Assembly: GCA_003644335.1 (NCBI GenBank) | Contig: QNCB01000012.1 | Location: forward strand, 1-11,252 | Length of the DNA: 11,252 nt | DNA from: Planctomycetota bacterium | GTDB taxonomy: Bacteria > Planctomycetota > Phycisphaerae > SM23-33 | Direction of reading: 5' to 3' | In this document: piece after piece, positions 1-6,651 of the stretch | How the letters are laid out: the number at the start of each line of letters is the position of its first letter | How positions within the stretch are numbered: the first letter of the stretch is position 1 | Position numbers and translations under genes: made by a program | Notes under the pieces: generated by a model | What the model was told of the DNA's origin: nothing | What the model saw: only the letters and a program-made list of their open reading frames with translations | The model's database searches: none

Positions 1-760
1 CAGCCAGGCCCAGGTCCGCCAGGAACTCGTTGCGATCTTCCGGCGGCAGCTGGGATATCTCCTGCTCGATCCGGGCTGAAAGTCGCAAGGCTGGCAACGA
101 CTCGATAGTGTCAGCCCCAGCTAGATCGTCCTCGTCGCAGTTTACCACCACCAGAGCGGGCTTCTGCGAAAACAGCCCAAAGCTGCGAATCAGCTTATCC
201 TCAGCCTCGGTTTTTATAGCCTGGGATATCGGCGTTTCGTTTTCCAGAGCGTCCTGGAGCCTGGTCATCAGCTCCAGTTCGCGTTGTTGTTCGTCGCGTT
301 TGGGCGTGGGTCTTTTCACAGCGTCGGCGAGTTTCTCGACCCGTGCGGTAACCTGTTCCAGGTCGGCAAAGAGCATCTCTCCCAGCAACTCCCGCACATC
401 AGCTGCGGCGTCAACCCGGCCTCGATATGGCGCAGCTTCGTCACTGGTGAAACTCCGCACAACGAAAACCAGCATGTCGGACTGTCGAATCGCGGGCCAA
501 TGGGCCTTGGCCCGGGCCCGGCCTGCTTCGTCGGAAAGGTCCATCCCCGGCAGGTCCAGCAGCTCCAGCTCAGCGGGGGTGGTCTTCTTGGGATTGTACA
601 GCTCACTCAGCCAGGCCAGTCGCGCATCGGGCACTTTCACCACTGCCAGGTGGGGTTGGTCTGGCCTGGATATATCCACATTCGACCCGCCCGCCCCAGC
701 TACGGCTGCGAACAACGCAGTTTTGCCCGATTGACTTGGGCCTATAAAACAAACTCGCAT
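1..760 (-). CDS. ychF: Divergent YchF/OLA1-family GTPase/ATPase (partial, C-terminus outside window)
   Basis: TRAFAC-class P-loop NTPase of the YchF/OLA1 family, cytosolic proteins that bind ribosomes and favour ATP over GTP. The reading frame is open from the ATG at 760 to the window edge (253 complete codons). Visible motifs are a P-loop GPSQSGKT (residues 7-14), G3 DLPGMD, and NCDE in the position where YchF proteins carry NxxE instead of NKxD. Residues VVRSF and a later ADLEQV match the usual spacing around the coiled-coil insert. The last part, LSARIEQEISQLPPEDR, resembles the segment leading into the C-terminal TGS-like (DUF933) domain, which lies outside. The P-loop is unusual: YchF normally has GxPNVGKS, here the N is replaced and the last residue is T. 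GGAG at 767-770 is a suitable ribosome binding site. It is transcribed divergently from the next gene. Family assignment is firm; equivalence to classical YchF is less so. Confidence 0.85.
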   Translation of the reverse strand, partial: MRVCFIGPSQSGKTALFAAVAGAGGSNVDISRPDQPHLAVVKVPDARLAWLSELYNPKKTTPAELELLDLPGMDLSDEAGRARAKAHWPAIRQSDMLVFVVRSFTSDEAAPYRGRVDAAADVRELLGEMLFADLEQVTARVEKLADAVKRPTPKRDEQQRELELMTRLQDALENETPISQAIKTEAEDKLIRSFGLFSQKPALVVVNCDEDDLAGADTIESLPALRLSARIEQEISQLPPEDRNEFLADLGLA

Positions 761-800
761 ATCAGTCTCCAGTCAGCTGCGAAGGTTATCCTCGCAGCTT

Positions 801-806
801 ATTATA
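801..806 (-). promoter_or_regulatory. Candidate -10 box for ychF inside a palindrome
   Basis: On the minus strand this is an exact TATAAT, placed so that transcription would begin about 35 bases before the ychF ATG. No good -35 is visible at 16-18 bases; TGACC occurs closer than usual. The hexamer lies inside a perfect 15-base dyad, AGCTTAT-T-ATAAGCT (796-810), so a repressor site overlapping the promoter is possible. A second inverted repeat, GCTGCGA/TCGCAGC (776-782 and 792-798), would fold in the transcript leader. The promoter is inferred from sequence match and position only. Confidence 0.35.
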
Positions 807-862
807 AGCTTCGTCGCAGGCGGTCAGTATACTCAAACACCCGGTCTGATAAAAGCGTACGA

Positions 863-899
863 TTTTTCCGCAATTTTTTTTTCGCAATTTTTTCCGCAA
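863..899. repeat. Three tandem T-tract units ending in CGCAA
   Basis: Three consecutive copies of a T-run followed by (C)CGCAA lie at 863-873, 874-887 and 888-899; the middle T-run is nine bases. The tracts start 11 and 14 bases apart, close to a helical turn, as in intrinsically curved DNA or AT-rich UP elements. They lie in the divergent gap between ychF and the DUF4282 gene (761-1046). The rest of that gap shows a 13-base dyad AACGGT-A-ACCGTT (953-965) and no convincing promoter for the plus-strand gene. Confidence 0.6.
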
Positions 900-1046
900 C
901 ACGGTTGCAATGTCCCGTATAGCCATTTATCCTCTCTTTGACATTAAAGAAAAACGGTAACCGTTCACAGCTACACAAAAATTCACCACGAAGAGCATAA
1001 AGTTCTGTTCCATATCACAGAGAACACTATATTGAAAGGGATTAAC

Positions 1047-1349
1047 ATGAGCGAAAAACCAGGTTTCCTAGGCAGTCTTTTTGATTTCTCCTTTTCCGAA
1101 TTTGTAACGACAAGGGTAATCAAGACTTTATTTGTCGTAGCTATTGTCATGGTCGGTTTGGGGACAATTGGATTGATTATCAGCGGGTTTAGCAAATCTG
1201 CCACCATGGGAGTTTTTATGCTTCTGCTGTCGCCATTGTTTTTTCTTCTCTATGTTCTTTTCGCGAGAATTTGGCTGGAGCTTATCATCGTCATGTTCCG
1301 GATCGCGGAGAACACAGGCCGACTTGTCGAGCAAAACAAATCTGAGTAA
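1047..1349 (+). CDS. DUF4282 family small membrane protein
   Basis: A 100-residue protein of the DUF4282 family, whose function is unknown. It shows the family layout: an N-terminal LFDFSFSEFVTTRVIK segment (11-26), a first hydrophobic helix at about 27-47, a second at about 53-76, then the conserved RIWLELIIVMFRIAEN block (74-89) and a short polar tail. No signal peptide cleavage site is seen, so it should be an inner-membrane protein with two helices. The start chosen is ATG at 1047, preceded by AAAGGG (1035-1040) at good spacing; an in-frame TTG at 1032 lies upstream of that site and is unlikely. It is divergent from ychF. The following MazG-like gene is separated by a hairpin-rich 136-base gap, so co-transcription is uncertain. 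Confidence 0.85.
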   Translation: MSEKPGFLGSLFDFSFSEFVTTRVIKTLFVVAIVMVGLGTIGLIISGFSKSATMGVFMLLLSPLFFLLYVLFARIWLELIIVMFRIAENTGRLVEQNKSE

Positions 1350-1360
1350 CATCCGATCGT

Positions 1361-1380
1361 TGGTTGACTGGTTGACTGGT
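1361..1380. repeat. Octamer tandem repeat TGGTTGAC
   Basis: Two and a half head-to-tail copies of TGGTTGAC lie just downstream of the DUF4282 stop codon. Nothing suggests that they code. Similar short-period repeats occur in two other gaps of this window (1764-1784 and 6652-6693). Confidence 0.7.
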
Positions 1381-1410
1381 GGCATGGTTACCCAGTCGTG
1401 ATTGCAAACA

Positions 1411-1450
1411 CCGCAACCACGGCACTGTGTTGTGGTTGCGGGACATTTTG
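1411..1450 (+). terminator. Possible terminator hairpin after the DUF4282 gene
   Basis: CCGCAACCAC (1411-1420) pairs perfectly with GTGGTTGCGG (1432-1441) around an 11-base loop, and is followed by GACATTTTG. The stem is strong (10 bp), but the T-run has only four bases and is offset, so termination may be weak. It lies 61 bases after the DUF4282 stop. Confidence 0.35.
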
Positions 1451-1458
1451 TTGACGCG

Positions 1459-1476
1459 GTCCGGTTAAAACCGGAC
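1459..1476 (+). promoter_or_regulatory. Perfect 18-base dyad just before the MazG-like start
   Basis: The palindrome GTCCGGTTAAAACCGGAC ends nine bases before the ATG at 1486. As RNA it can form a 7-bp stem with a four-base loop next to the G-rich ribosome binding region (1480-1485); as DNA it could be an operator. Neither role is shown. Confidence 0.4.
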
Positions 1477-1485
1477 AATGGGGGG

Positions 1486-1749
1486 ATGACTATCGAAGAG
1501 TTCCAGAAATTCATCCGCGAAAAATACTACACTACCGACAGCGCCCGCGGTACGCCTGCGACGTTTATGTGGTTTATCGAAGAGGTCGGTGAGCTGGCGA
1601 CAGCCCTGGCTGGCGACGACCAGGCCAACAAGGAAGAGGAGTTCGCCGACGTGTTGGCTTGGCTTTGCACGCTAGCGAATATAAACGACGTCGACCTCGC
1701 CCAGTCTATCGAAAAATACACATCCGGCGCGGTGGAAGGGTATAAGTGA
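1486..1749 (+). CDS. MazG-like nucleotide pyrophosphohydrolase
   Basis: An 87-residue single-domain protein of the all-alpha NTP pyrophosphohydrolase (MazG-like) superfamily, which hydrolyses NTPs or dNTPs to the monophosphate and pyrophosphate using Mg. The two halves of the metal-binding signature are visible: EEVGEL (32-37, giving ExxE) and EEFADVLAWL (51-60, giving ExxD). The order helix-ExxE-helix-ExxD matches the compact type that acts as a dimer or tetramer. ATG at 1486 is chosen because the family begins close to MTIEEFQ; the upstream in-frame TTG at 1402 would add residues translated from two hairpins. G-runs directly abut the start, so the ribosome binding site is poorly defined. 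Substrate cannot be told from sequence: house-cleaning of aberrant nucleotides is the usual suggestion for the family. Confidence 0.85.
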   Translation: MTIEEFQKFIREKYYTTDSARGTPATFMWFIEEVGELATALAGDDQANKEEEFADVLAWLCTLANINDVDLAQSIEKYTSGAVEGYK

Positions 1750-1763
1750 AAAAGTTATCCGTC

Positions 1764-1784
1764 GTCAGTAGTCAGTTATCAGTA
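1764..1784. repeat. Heptamer tandem repeat (GTCAGTA-like)
   Basis: Three contiguous 7-base units, GTCAGTA, GTCAGTT and ATCAGTA, sit in the 78-base gap between the MazG-like gene and the first CNNM gene. A possible -10 GATAAT follows at 1805-1810, but no matching -35 is present. Confidence 0.6.
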
Positions 1785-1827
1785 AAAGCAAAAAGAACCG
1801 TTACGATAATTTTTCAAAGCTGGGATT

Positions 1828-3105
1828 ATGATGTTCGCTCAAATCACAGGCTATGACTGGACGTTTGTGTCGATGGGCCTGCTACTGGTGGCTAGTGCTT
1901 TTTTCAGTGGTTCGGAGACGGCTTTGTTTTGTCTCAGCGCCGCTCATCGCGACAGCCTGGCCCGCAGCAACAATGTCTTTTCGCGCCTGGCGGTGCAGCT
2001 GAGGCGTCGGCCTCGTCGGCTTTTGAACACGCTGCTACTGGGAAATATGACGGTCAACGTCGCTTTCTCCGCCACCGCAGCGGTGATGGTTCTGGAGCTG
2101 CAACGTAGCGGGGCAGCCAGTTGGATACTCATAGCAGCCTCGGCTGGGCCTTTGTTGACAGTGATACTCCTGGGCGAGGTTATTCCGAAAATGCTAGCCT
2201 ACTCCGCGGCGCCGCAGTGGAGCACGCTGGCAGCCGGGCCTGTGTGGGCATCGCAAAAACTGCTCGTCCCCGCTTTGTGGGTGCTGGAAACTTTGCTGGT
2301 CGGGCCCATCGCCAAGATCGTCGCGCCCAGGCCTGAGCAAACCGACATCCTCAGTGCCGAGGAACTTGCGGCAATGATGAAGCTATCTGCCCGGGCGGGC
2401 ATCATCGACCGCAACGCCGGCGAGTTGCTCCAGGAAATCATGGGGCTGACCGACATCAAGGCCTGCGACGTGATGGTGCCGCGAGTGGACATGGTCGCCT
2501 GCGATATCGACGACGACCCGGCAAACCTGGCCAGGCTTTTCCGCAAAACCAGACTCCGCAAGGTGCCCGTCTTCGAGAAAGACCTCGACAACATCCTCGG
2601 CGTCGTCCATGCCAAGCATCTGCTGCTCCGCCCCGGGGCACCCCTGCGAGAGTTGCTTCAGCCTGTCTCGTTTATTCCAGCTTCTGCGAATCTGGACAGG
2701 GTACTGTCGCAACTTCGCGCCACTGGCAAACAGCTAGCCATCGTCGTCGATGAGTACGGCGGATCGGCTGGGCTTATAACGCTGAAAGATGTGCTGGAGG
2801 AAATCGTCGGCGAGATACCCCAGCCAGGCCAAGCCCAGCTGGACGAGCCGGTGAAACATATACGCCAAAACGAATATATCATCTCCGGCGACTTGTCGGT
2901 GCACGACTGGGCGGAGGTTTTCAACATCGATCTTAGTCATCATCGCATCAGCACAGTCGGCGGGCTTGTTGCCTGGCAGCTGGGCAGGATACCCCAGATG
3001 GGCGACACGGGCAGGCTTGGGAATTTGCAGTTTACGGTCGAGCAGGTCGCTGGGCGACGCGTCGGAGCTGTCAGGCTGAAACTGCTGGAGGGCCTGACAT
3101 GCTAG
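1828..3105 (+). CDS. CNNM/CorC-type transporter with DUF21, CBS pair and CorC_HlyC domains
   Basis: Integral membrane protein of the CNNM/CorC (HlyC/CorC, formerly 'hemolysin') family, linked to Mg or divalent cation export in characterised members. At 425 residues it has the full bacterial layout. The DUF21 transmembrane domain spans about 10-165, with AFFSGSETALF (24-34), LLGNMTVN (70-77) and GEVIPK (116-121). Two CBS motifs follow (about 205-330), including DVMVPRVDM (214-222) and DEYGGSAGLITLKDV (308-322), which usually bind adenine nucleotides. A C-terminal CorC_HlyC domain (about 335-420) carries ISGDLSVHDW and VGGLVAWQLGRIPQ. Two ATGs stand in tandem (1828, 1831); GGGA at 1822-1825 fits 1831 slightly better. 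It overlaps the next gene, a shorter relative, by seven bases, so the two are probably translated together. Confidence 0.9.
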   Translation: MMFAQITGYDWTFVSMGLLLVASAFFSGSETALFCLSAAHRDSLARSNNVFSRLAVQLRRRPRRLLNTLLLGNMTVNVAFSATAAVMVLELQRSGAASWILIAASAGPLLTVILLGEVIPKMLAYSAAPQWSTLAAGPVWASQKLLVPALWVLETLLVGPIAKIVAPRPEQTDILSAEELAAMMKLSARAGIIDRNAGELLQEIMGLTDIKACDVMVPRVDMVACDIDDDPANLARLFRKTRLRKVPVFEKDLDNILGVVHAKHLLLRPGAPLRELLQPVSFIPASANLDRVLSQLRATGKQLAIVVDEYGGSAGLITLKDVLEEIVGEIPQPGQAQLDEPVKHIRQNEYIISGDLSVHDWAEVFNIDLSHHRISTVGGLVAWQLGRIPQMGDTGRLGNLQFTVEQVAGRRVGAVRLKLLEGLTC

Positions 3106-4079
3106 CGATGTCGCAAGAGCTTCTCTGGATAGCCTGGCTTGCTGCCCTGGCGGTGAATGTCGTCCTGGCAGCCTTGTACAGCGGGCTGGAAATGGGCGTC
3201 TATTTGGCCAACAAGGTACGACTGTCGCTGCGGGCAGAGGCAGGCCAGGCCAGGGCCAAAACACTGCGAAACATGGTGCGAAACAGCGACAACCTCCTGG
3301 CTATGTTGCTGCTGGGTACAAATATTCACAACTACTTCGCAACCTTCGCAGTCAGTGCCATGGTAGTGTTAGCTGGGCGGGAAGACCGGGCTGAACTCTA
3401 CACGCTGGCGATTATAACGCCCATGATGTTCGTCCTGGGCGACAGCGTGCCAAAGCTGGTTTTCCAACGCATGGGCAGCTTAATCTACCGTCTGACGCCA
3501 GTGCTGCGGGCAGCGGATATCTTCTTCAAAATCACGGGCCTAAGCTATCTCGTCAGGCTGGTTTCCAGAGCGCTGCTAGCCTTGCTGGGCCAAAAACAAG
3601 CCTCGTCGCTGTTAGGGCACGAGGGTCTATCAGCTGTGCTGGCTGAAGGCCAAGCCAGCGGCGCGCTGTCGCTGTCGCAAACGAACATGGCCCGGCGGGT
3701 CATGAACATGGACAAACTGAAAGTAGCAGACGTCTGTCAGCCTATGGAGCAAGTAGTATCAGCTCCGCGAGATATTAGCCTGACTGATTTTTTGACGATT
3801 ATTCGCAAGCACGATTTCTCTCGTCTTCCTCTTATAGGCCAGGCTGGGCAGGTCGTCGGGGTTGTCGACGTTTACGACGTGCTAGCTGACGAGCAAAGTC
3901 GCCCGCCGGCGGAGTTCATGACGCAGCCTATGTTCGTCCCAGCAGAGGCCAACATCCGCGACGCTCTGGTGCAAATGCAACGCAGCCGAGCTGTCTTCGC
4001 CATCGTAACCCGCGCGGGGCAACACGTCGGAATCGTTACCGTCAAAGACTTCGTCGAGGAAATCACGGGAGAATTATAG
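3099..4079 (+). CDS. Second CNNM-family protein, DUF21 plus CBS pair without CorC_HlyC domain
   Basis: A 326-residue relative of the preceding gene. The DUF21 membrane domain (about 5-165) keeps the signature positions in changed form: YSGLEMGVY (27-35) for FSGSETAL, LLGTNIHN (71-78) for LLGNxxVN, and GDSVPK (114-119) for GExxPK. A CBS pair covers about 205-326, with DVCQPMEQV (211-219) and IVTVKDFVEEITGEL at the very end. The protein stops there, so the C-terminal CorC_HlyC domain of its neighbour is absent. The start at 3099 has GGAGGG six bases upstream and overlaps the preceding stop (ATGCTAG), implying translational coupling. A paired membrane complex (heterodimer) with the upstream protein is a reasonable inference because CNNM proteins dimerise through DUF21 and CBS domains; it is not shown. 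Confidence 0.88.
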   Translation: MLAMSQELLWIAWLAALAVNVVLAALYSGLEMGVYLANKVRLSLRAEAGQARAKTLRNMVRNSDNLLAMLLLGTNIHNYFATFAVSAMVVLAGREDRAELYTLAIITPMMFVLGDSVPKLVFQRMGSLIYRLTPVLRAADIFFKITGLSYLVRLVSRALLALLGQKQASSLLGHEGLSAVLAEGQASGALSLSQTNMARRVMNMDKLKVADVCQPMEQVVSAPRDISLTDFLTIIRKHDFSRLPLIGQAGQVVGVVDVYDVLADEQSRPPAEFMTQPMFVPAEANIRDALVQMQRSRAVFAIVTRAGQHVGIVTVKDFVEEITGEL

Positions 4080-4194
4080 GCAGGCCTGGCACAAGGCCTG
4101 GCGAAAATTTGTCAGCGGAATTTTTTCGGTGGGACAGCTTGACGGTGGCCAGGCGGTTTAGGCTAACCCCGGCCTCGGCCGCCACCCGACCGTA

Positions 4195-4236
4195 GCGTGG
4201 GCATCTTGCCCATGTTTTTTCTGTTTTTGTTTTTTG
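4195..4236 (+). terminator. Intrinsic terminator after the CNNM pair
   Basis: TGGGCA (4198-4203) pairs with TGCCCA (4207-4212) around a three-base loop and is extended outward by G-U and C-G pairs. Six T follow directly (4215-4220), then further T-runs to 4236. This is a textbook rho-independent terminator and ends the plus-strand unit before larC. The 4080-4194 stretch ahead of it is non-coding and contains two copies of AGGCCTGGC (4082-4104). Confidence 0.8.
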
Positions 4237-4261
4237 TAGCTATTCGTGATAAAGTTTGGCT

Positions 4262-5446
4262 ATGGCTATTGCATACTTCGATTGTTTTACCGGCGCAGCG
4301 GGCGACATGATCGTCGCGAGCCTGCTTTCGGCAGGGGCTAGCTTCCAGGCCCTTGAGGGCGAGCTTGCCAAGTTGAAGCTTGGCGGGGTGTCTGTCCGCT
4401 TCGGGCCTGTTACGCTGGGTGGCTTGGTGTGCGGGCAATTTTCAGTAGACATAGACCCCCATGCCAGGCAGCCTCATCGACACCTGGGGGACATCCTCGA
4501 ACTTATAGACAACGCCAAGCTGACCCCCGAAGCTGCAGATCTGGCCAGGCGAATATTCACGCGACTTGGCGCAGCGGAAGCCAAGGTGCATGGCTGCGAT
4601 ATCCAGGCGGTGCATTTCCACGAGGTCGGCGCAGCTGACAGCATCGTCGACATCGTCGCTACAGCGGTGGCGATGGAACTGTTGGGCATCGACAAACTTT
4701 TCTGCTCTGCCATTCCGCTGGGCAGCGGCACGATTACCTGTCAGCATGGCACCTTGCCCGTCCCGGCCCCAGCCACGGCTGAGCTGCTCATCGGCGCACA
4801 AACCTGTCCAGGCCCAGCTGATTGCACCGGCGAGCTGACCACGCCGACGGCAGCGGCGATATTCGCGGAACTGGCGGAGGGTTTTGGCCCGGCTCCGGCG
4901 ATGGAAATATCAGCAATAGGCTATGGAGCTGGCACGCGTCGCTTCGCCAACCTGCCAAACGCGCTGCGGGTAATCCTCGGCAAGCCCAGCCCGGCAGGCC
5001 AGGGGGACACCGTTATCGAGCTGGCAGCGAACATCGACGACTGCTCCTGCGATGATCTCGGGGCGACCACCGAGAAGCTCATATCCGCGGGCTGTCTCGA
5101 CGCCTGGGCCAGCCCGGTGTTTACCAAAAAATCTCGCCCAGCCTGGCTTCTCTGCGCACTGTGCAACCCAGCTGACCTTGCCCAGGCCCAGCGAATAATT
5201 TTCACCGAGACCACAACGCTGGGCATCCGCCAGCGCGAGGCCTGTCGAGCCAAGCTCACCCGGTCTATCGAAACCCTCGAGACGGCATTCGGGCCCATTC
5301 GCGTCAAGTTGGGTTGGCTTGACGGGCGGGCGATAACCGCCTCGCCGGAGTTTGTCGACTGCCAGGCCCAGGCCGATGCCCACCATGTCGCGGTGCGAGA
5401 AGTTATCGCCGCCGCCCGCCAAGCCTGGGCTGGGGGGGGGAGATGA
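4262..5446 (+). CDS. larC: Nickel-pincer cofactor biosynthesis protein LarC
   Basis: LarC (DUF111 family) is the CTP-dependent cyclometallase that inserts nickel into the pyridinium bisthiocarboxylate mononucleotide, completing the nickel-pincer nucleotide used by lactate racemase and related enzymes. The protein has 394 residues, normal for a full-length LarC. Typical blocks in order are YFDCFTGAAGDM (5-16), HRHLGDI, VHFHEVGAADSIVDI (near 117-131), TGELTTPTAAAI (near 189-200), then the LarC2 half with ANIDD (near 256), SPVFTKKSRPAWLL, TTTLGIR and VKLGWLDG. It is one uninterrupted frame, unlike lactobacilli where larC is split by a frameshift. ATG at 4262 is chosen over TTG at 4256 because it begins next to the conserved YFDCF; neither has a good ribosome binding site. 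No larB, larE or larA lies nearby. The stop overlaps the next gene at ATGA. Confidence 0.93.
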   Translation: MAIAYFDCFTGAAGDMIVASLLSAGASFQALEGELAKLKLGGVSVRFGPVTLGGLVCGQFSVDIDPHARQPHRHLGDILELIDNAKLTPEAADLARRIFTRLGAAEAKVHGCDIQAVHFHEVGAADSIVDIVATAVAMELLGIDKLFCSAIPLGSGTITCQHGTLPVPAPATAELLIGAQTCPGPADCTGELTTPTAAAIFAELAEGFGPAPAMEISAIGYGAGTRRFANLPNALRVILGKPSPAGQGDTVIELAANIDDCSCDDLGATTEKLISAGCLDAWASPVFTKKSRPAWLLCALCNPADLAQAQRIIFTETTTLGIRQREACRAKLTRSIETLETAFGPIRVKLGWLDGRAITASPEFVDCQAQADAHHVAVREVIAAARQAWAGGGR

Positions 5447-6606
5447 TGGCTATTGTTATGACGATATTGGCTGGGCTTGTTACGCTGATTTGGGTGTCGC
5501 GACACATTCAGCTGGAGCTTGAGCGGCGAAATGGTTTTGAGCTTACCGAGGACTATCCATGTCCAGCTGGCGAGATTGGGAAAATCAGCGTGCTCATTGC
5601 CGCCAAGGACGAGCAGGCCAATATCGCTCCGTGCATCGAAAGCCTGCTTATGCAGGACTATCCGAACCTGGAAATTATCGTCTGCAACGACCGCAGCGAC
5701 GACGCTACCGGCGAGATAATCCACAAATTCGCTGCGGAGGATTCGCGCATCCGCGCGATAGACGTCGCTGAGCTGCCCCCGGGCTGGAAGGGCAAGAACC
5801 ACGCGATGCACCTGGCGTCGCAATTGGCGACGGGCGAGTATTTGTTGTGCATCGACGCGGACTGCAAACAGCTCTCGCCGCGGAGCCTCTCTGTGGCGAT
5901 GCAGCTGATGGCTGACCGCCAGGCTGGGCTGTTGTGCCTGTTGCCGAACCTGGAAATGAAGGGGTTTTGGGAGAACGTCGTTCAGCCCGTCGGCAGCGGG
6001 ATACTGATGGTCTGGTTCGACCCGAAAAAAGTCAACAACCCCCGCAAGCCTCACGCCTATGCGAACGGCGCGTTTATGCTGTTTCGGCGGGACGTGTACG
6101 ACGCCATCGGAGGCCACGAGGCCCTGCGAGACGTCATGCAGGAAGACATGGCCATCGCCGGGCTGGTCAAACAACGACAGCTGGGCCTGATCGTCGCCCG
6201 CAGCAACGGACTTTACAGCGTCCGCATGTACACCACCTTCGCCCAGACGATACAGGGCTGGACGCGGATTTTCTTCGGCTCGTTTCCGAGCCTTACCAGG
6301 CTGACAATCTCGCTGACTCTGATTTTAATGGTAGGCCTGTTTCCGTATCTCGCAGCTGCGATGGGCCTGTCGCTGGGCGAGGGCGACAACCTCTGGCGGG
6401 TCTGTGGCTATCTGGGCGTAGCGACGGTGGTACTGCAGCTGACCCTCATGGCCGGGTTTTACAGGCTGATCCGCGTGCGGTGGGAATTGTTCTGGACATA
6501 CCCCCTCGGAGTTTTGCTGACGGCATGGACGATTTTCCAAGCCATGCTCAAACACATCCCAGGTGCGAAAATCACCTGGAAAGGCACAGCATACAGCCAG
6601 CGGTAA
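5443..6606 (+). CDS. Family 2 membrane glycosyltransferase
   Basis: A GT-A fold, GT2-type glycosyltransferase anchored in the membrane, 387 residues. An N-terminal helix (about 2-18) is followed by the catalytic domain starting at KISVLIAAKDEQANI (47-61). The nucleotide-sugar and metal motif is DAD (138-140), and a catalytic-base candidate is QED (233-235). QGWTR (271-275) lies where processive and related GT2 enzymes carry QxxRW, but in altered form. Three further hydrophobic helices lie at about 287-309, 322-341 and 349-368. The layout resembles HpnB- and CrtQ-like transferases that act on lipid or carotenoid acceptors; the real acceptor is not predictable. Two starts are possible, ATG at 5443 or 5446, both immediately after a G9-AG tract that supplies the ribosome binding site. 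It is coupled to larC by a four-base overlap, though no functional link is known. Confidence 0.85.
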   Translation: MMAIVMTILAGLVTLIWVSRHIQLELERRNGFELTEDYPCPAGEIGKISVLIAAKDEQANIAPCIESLLMQDYPNLEIIVCNDRSDDATGEIIHKFAAEDSRIRAIDVAELPPGWKGKNHAMHLASQLATGEYLLCIDADCKQLSPRSLSVAMQLMADRQAGLLCLLPNLEMKGFWENVVQPVGSGILMVWFDPKKVNNPRKPHAYANGAFMLFRRDVYDAIGGHEALRDVMQEDMAIAGLVKQRQLGLIVARSNGLYSVRMYTTFAQTIQGWTRIFFGSFPSLTRLTISLTLILMVGLFPYLAAAMGLSLGEGDNLWRVCGYLGVATVVLQLTLMAGFYRLIRVRWELFWTYPLGVLLTAWTIFQAMLKHIPGAKITWKGTAYSQR

Positions 6607-6651
6607 CAAACGGAGTTTTTTGGCGGAACAGTAAGCTCGTGTGCAAGATTT

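Noticed and set aside
30..922. Plus-strand open frames opposite ychF (30-734, 284-922)
   Set aside because: Low-complexity Ser/Arg-rich translations with no recognisable domain; they mirror the minus-strand YchF codons, which show clear family motifs.
938..966. TTGACA as a promoter for the DUF4282 gene
   Set aside because: No acceptable -10 hexamer lies 16-18 bases downstream.
4921..6174. 417-codon minus-strand open frame opposite larC and the glycosyltransferase
   Set aside because: Both plus-strand genes carry conserved motifs over the whole span; the antisense translation is His/Gln/Arg-rich and crosses the gene junction, as expected of a shadow frame.
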